A stretch of DNA of 6,949 bases, from contig DHJN01000110.1 in assembly GCA_002404345.1 (NCBI GenBank), positions 1 through 6,949 of the forward strand. Reading direction: 5' to 3'. Shown here in pieces: positions 5,259-6,949 of the stretch; position 1 is the stretch's first letter; each line of letters begins with the position of its first letter. Under the pieces are notes generated by a model. It saw only the letters and a program-made list of their open reading frames with translations. It ran no database searches and was not told the DNA's origin. This DNA is from Actinobacteria bacterium UBA4719. Lineage in GTDB: Bacteria; Actinomycetota; Actinomycetes; Actinomycetales; Dermatophilaceae. A program made the position numbers and the translations under genes.

Positions 5259-6647
5259 TCATCTCACCGGGTTCAGCCTGAGGCGATAGGCCCTGAAGAT
5301 GTCGATCGCCTCCGTCCAGTCAACCCTGCCCTGGTCGCCCGTACCGTCGAGGCCGCCGGACGAGATGATCCCCCGTGCCTGCCTCGCGTTGGCGTTCCCG
5401 GTGGCCGCCCACACAGTGGCGCCGCTGTCGCCGCTGACCGAGCCCCAGCCGTGCACCACGTCCACGCCTTCCACGCCGTGTGAATAGTGGCCGGCTATGC
5501 GGAACCAGAGGTCCTGGTTGGTGACCTTGATCCCGCAGGGCGTGCTGTGCCCGAGCGAGGCAGACCTCGCCCCCGACTGGCAGACATAGTCACCAAGGTA
5601 GGAGTACCTGACGCTGGTCAGCGGAATCCACCGGCTGACGTCGCTCTCATCGGCATTGTTGCTGGCTCCCACCAAAAGCTCGCCATCCCACTCATAGTTG
5701 CGGGAGGTGACCGTGCCGACGTAGTTGCCCAGCAGCTTGTTGGACCAGCTCCACGTCGCGCCGGCTGCCGTATAGATGCGCTGCCCCACCGGGAAGCAGT
5801 GAGCGGCGGTAACCATGACCGAGCGACCGTCACTGATGCGCACGGCAGGCAGCCCGGTCGTGCAGTGCCCGCTTCCGTTAGTGATCACGTCGCCACCAAT
5901 GAAGGGTGCTCTGTCGTGCCACTTGACAGTGTTCCACGCGGCGCTCTTGGTCAGACGCGGCGATCCCTTCGTATACGAACGCGCCACGCCGGCCGGCCTA
6001 GAGGTCTTGGGCGCGGCAGTTCTGGCAAAGTTCTTGCCTCCGCTGACCGACCCGGCCGCGAGATGGTGGCCCGCCGTCGTGCCAGCAGCCGCCGTACTGG
6101 CCGCCGTGACGGTTGAGTCGGTCTTGTCCGCCGCGACGGCGGCGGTGCTGGCCACCTCGATGGTGAATCCGGAACCATCCGGCGCCGCGGAGACGGCATA
6201 CACCGCATACGGGTGCCGCGCAGCAAGGTAGACCTGCTCGGCCCTGTTCATGGCCGCCATGGTGTAGGTGGCCCTGTGCGACCGGATCAGGTTTGTGTTG
6301 ATGGACGGATTCGCGGACCTGGCCGCCTGGATGAACCCGGCTGCCCGGCTCGTGTCTGTGAGGTAGAAATTCACCACGTCATGGTTGGCGTCAATTCCCA
6401 CACTGGTGAAGACATCGGCGCCCCGCCCCCTGCCGACATCGCTGAGCGCCCCGGCAATCGCTCGCAACGGATTCAGCAGGGCGGCCTGCGCTGCCGGAGC
6501 CATCGCCCCGATCTGAGCATCGGTCAGCACTCTGCCGGAAGGGCCCCCTGCGGCCGCCGCCGGGGTTGAGAACGAGGCCGCAGAGGCAAGGGCCAAGACC
6601 GCCGTGGTCGTGCACACGGTGAATCCCGCCACCATGGATCTCTTCAC
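5259..6647 (-). CDS. Secreted trypsin-fold (S1-like) serine protease with signal peptide and pro-region
   Basis: The product has 462 residues. A signal peptide is clear: KR, a hydrophobic core (about 6-24), then an Ala-rich stretch with likely cleavage near residues 30-33. Residues about 38-165 resemble the pro-region of actinobacterial extracellular proteases. An Ala/Thr/Gly-rich linker (165-225) precedes the protease domain (about 240-462). The proposed triad is H283 in MVTAAHC, D321 in YEWDGELLVG and S408 in SVSGDSGATVW. C262/C284 flank the His loop and C356/C371 lie in a later loop, fitting two disulfides. The active-site motif is GDSGA rather than GDSGG. Start: GTG 6647 has ggaggg 4 bases upstream, while ATG at residue 5 is too far from it. 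It should act outside the cell, activated by loss of the pro-region; the substrate is unknown. Reading frame intact, no neighbour in the same operon. Confidence 0.88.
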   Translation of the reverse strand: MKRSMVAGFTVCTTTAVLALASAASFSTPAAAAGGPSGRVLTDAQIGAMAPAAQAALLNPLRAIAGALSDVGRGRGADVFTSVGIDANHDVVNFYLTDTSRAAGFIQAARSANPSINTNLIRSHRATYTMAAMNRAEQVYLAARHPYAVYAVSAAPDGSGFTIEVASTAAVAADKTDSTVTAASTAAAGTTAGHHLAAGSVSGGKNFARTAAPKTSRPAGVARSYTKGSPRLTKSAAWNTVKWHDRAPFIGGDVITNGSGHCTTGLPAVRISDGRSVMVTAAHCFPVGQRIYTAAGATWSWSNKLLGNYVGTVTSRNYEWDGELLVGASNNADESDVSRWIPLTSVRYSYLGDYVCQSGARSASLGHSTPCGIKVTNQDLWFRIAGHYSHGVEGVDVVHGWGSVSGDSGATVWAATGNANARQARGIISSGGLDGTGDQGRVDWTEAIDIFRAYRLRLNPVR

Positions 6648-6651
6648 ATCA

Positions 6652-6657
6652 CCCTCC
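6652..6657 (-). promoter_or_regulatory. Ribosome binding site of the secreted protease
   Basis: On the minus strand ggaggg precedes the GTG at 6647 by 4 bases. It decides for GTG over the internal ATG at 6635, which would be 16 bases away. Confidence 0.65.
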
Positions 6658-6660
6658 GTG

Positions 6661-6949
6661 TGAAACGTGGGTCCTCGCCCTCGGGGAGCCCGCAGATGCG
6701 GCCGCGGCCTGCACAGCCCTGATACCGCACGCGATCATCGCGCCAGAGGTTCAAGCATTGCGCACCGTGAAGACCCCGCCGGGGAGGCTGTGCACGCGGC
6801 GTGTCCACCAGGCATCCCGCTGGGCGTGGAACGAACACCTGACACTCCTCGATCCGCCCCTGCGCAGGATGGCCCCCGAGTGCCCGGCCACTCCGGACGC
6901 TCGTCGCCGCAGTCCACAATGCCGCAGGGACTGTACAAATAACGGTGTA
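6661..6949. other. Region upstream of the secreted protease; no assignable gene
   Basis: About 290 bases lie between the protease start and the right edge. On the + strand one frame (codons from 6662) stays open to the window end with GC-rich third positions and reads partly protein-like (AWNEHLTLLDPPLRRMAPE near 6825-6881), but it has no good start and I recognise no family. On the minus strand this should contain the protease promoter; no convincing -35/-10 pair is visible. It may hold a gene remnant or simply an upstream region. Confidence 0.3.

Overview
This window looks like accessory DNA from a high-GC Gram-positive bacterium (Actinobacteria). The grounds are the very high GC at third codon positions, the GTG starts, a MarP-like serine protease, a secreted trypsin-fold protease with a pro-region, and the transposon gene families present. 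The genus cannot be fixed from the sequence alone.

Layout. (1) Positions 1-213 are the 5' part of a transposon-type AAA ATPase (ExeA/TniB/MuB-like); it enters from the left, so the Walker A region lies outside the window. (2) Positions 214-3625 are a recombinase-in-trio (RIT) element: three consecutive tyrosine recombinase genes (ritA, ritB, ritC) joined by ATGA stop/start overlaps, between long inverted repeats. It interrupts the ATPase inside Walker B, between the D and E of LVLD|EAHLL. (3) Positions 3629-4035 are the rest of the ATPase, followed by a strong intrinsic terminator at 4063-4097. (4) Positions 4173-4955 are a MarP-like periplasmic serine protease reduced to its protease domain, with no membrane-anchor region and a frameshift near its C-terminus. 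(5) Positions 4958-5208 (minus) are the C-terminal relic of an IS256/Mutator transposase. (6) Positions 5259-6647 (minus) are an intact secreted trypsin-fold protease with signal peptide and pro-region. (7) Positions 6661-6949 hold no gene I can assign.

How the pieces relate. The window is a stack of mobile elements: the RIT element landed in a transposon helper gene, which itself abuts a truncated host-type gene and an IS256 relic. The RIT genes form one translationally coupled operon that should supply the recombinases acting on the repeated 10-bp core ctatgccgac at the ends. As written, ritA is broken by a frameshift and lacks a conserved active-site histidine, and ritC has a frameshifted tail. 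Only ritB is fully intact, so this copy is probably decaying, unless the frameshifts are sequencing errors.

The most interesting part is the fine structure of the RIT ends. There is a 111-bp inverted repeat with one mismatch that includes six bases of the target gene. Three different 6-bp spacers sit next to core sites. A 20-bp double-core palindrome lies at the right end. The exact repair of the target reading frame on conceptual excision suggests integration with a 6-bp coupling sequence, and possibly the remnant of a second element.
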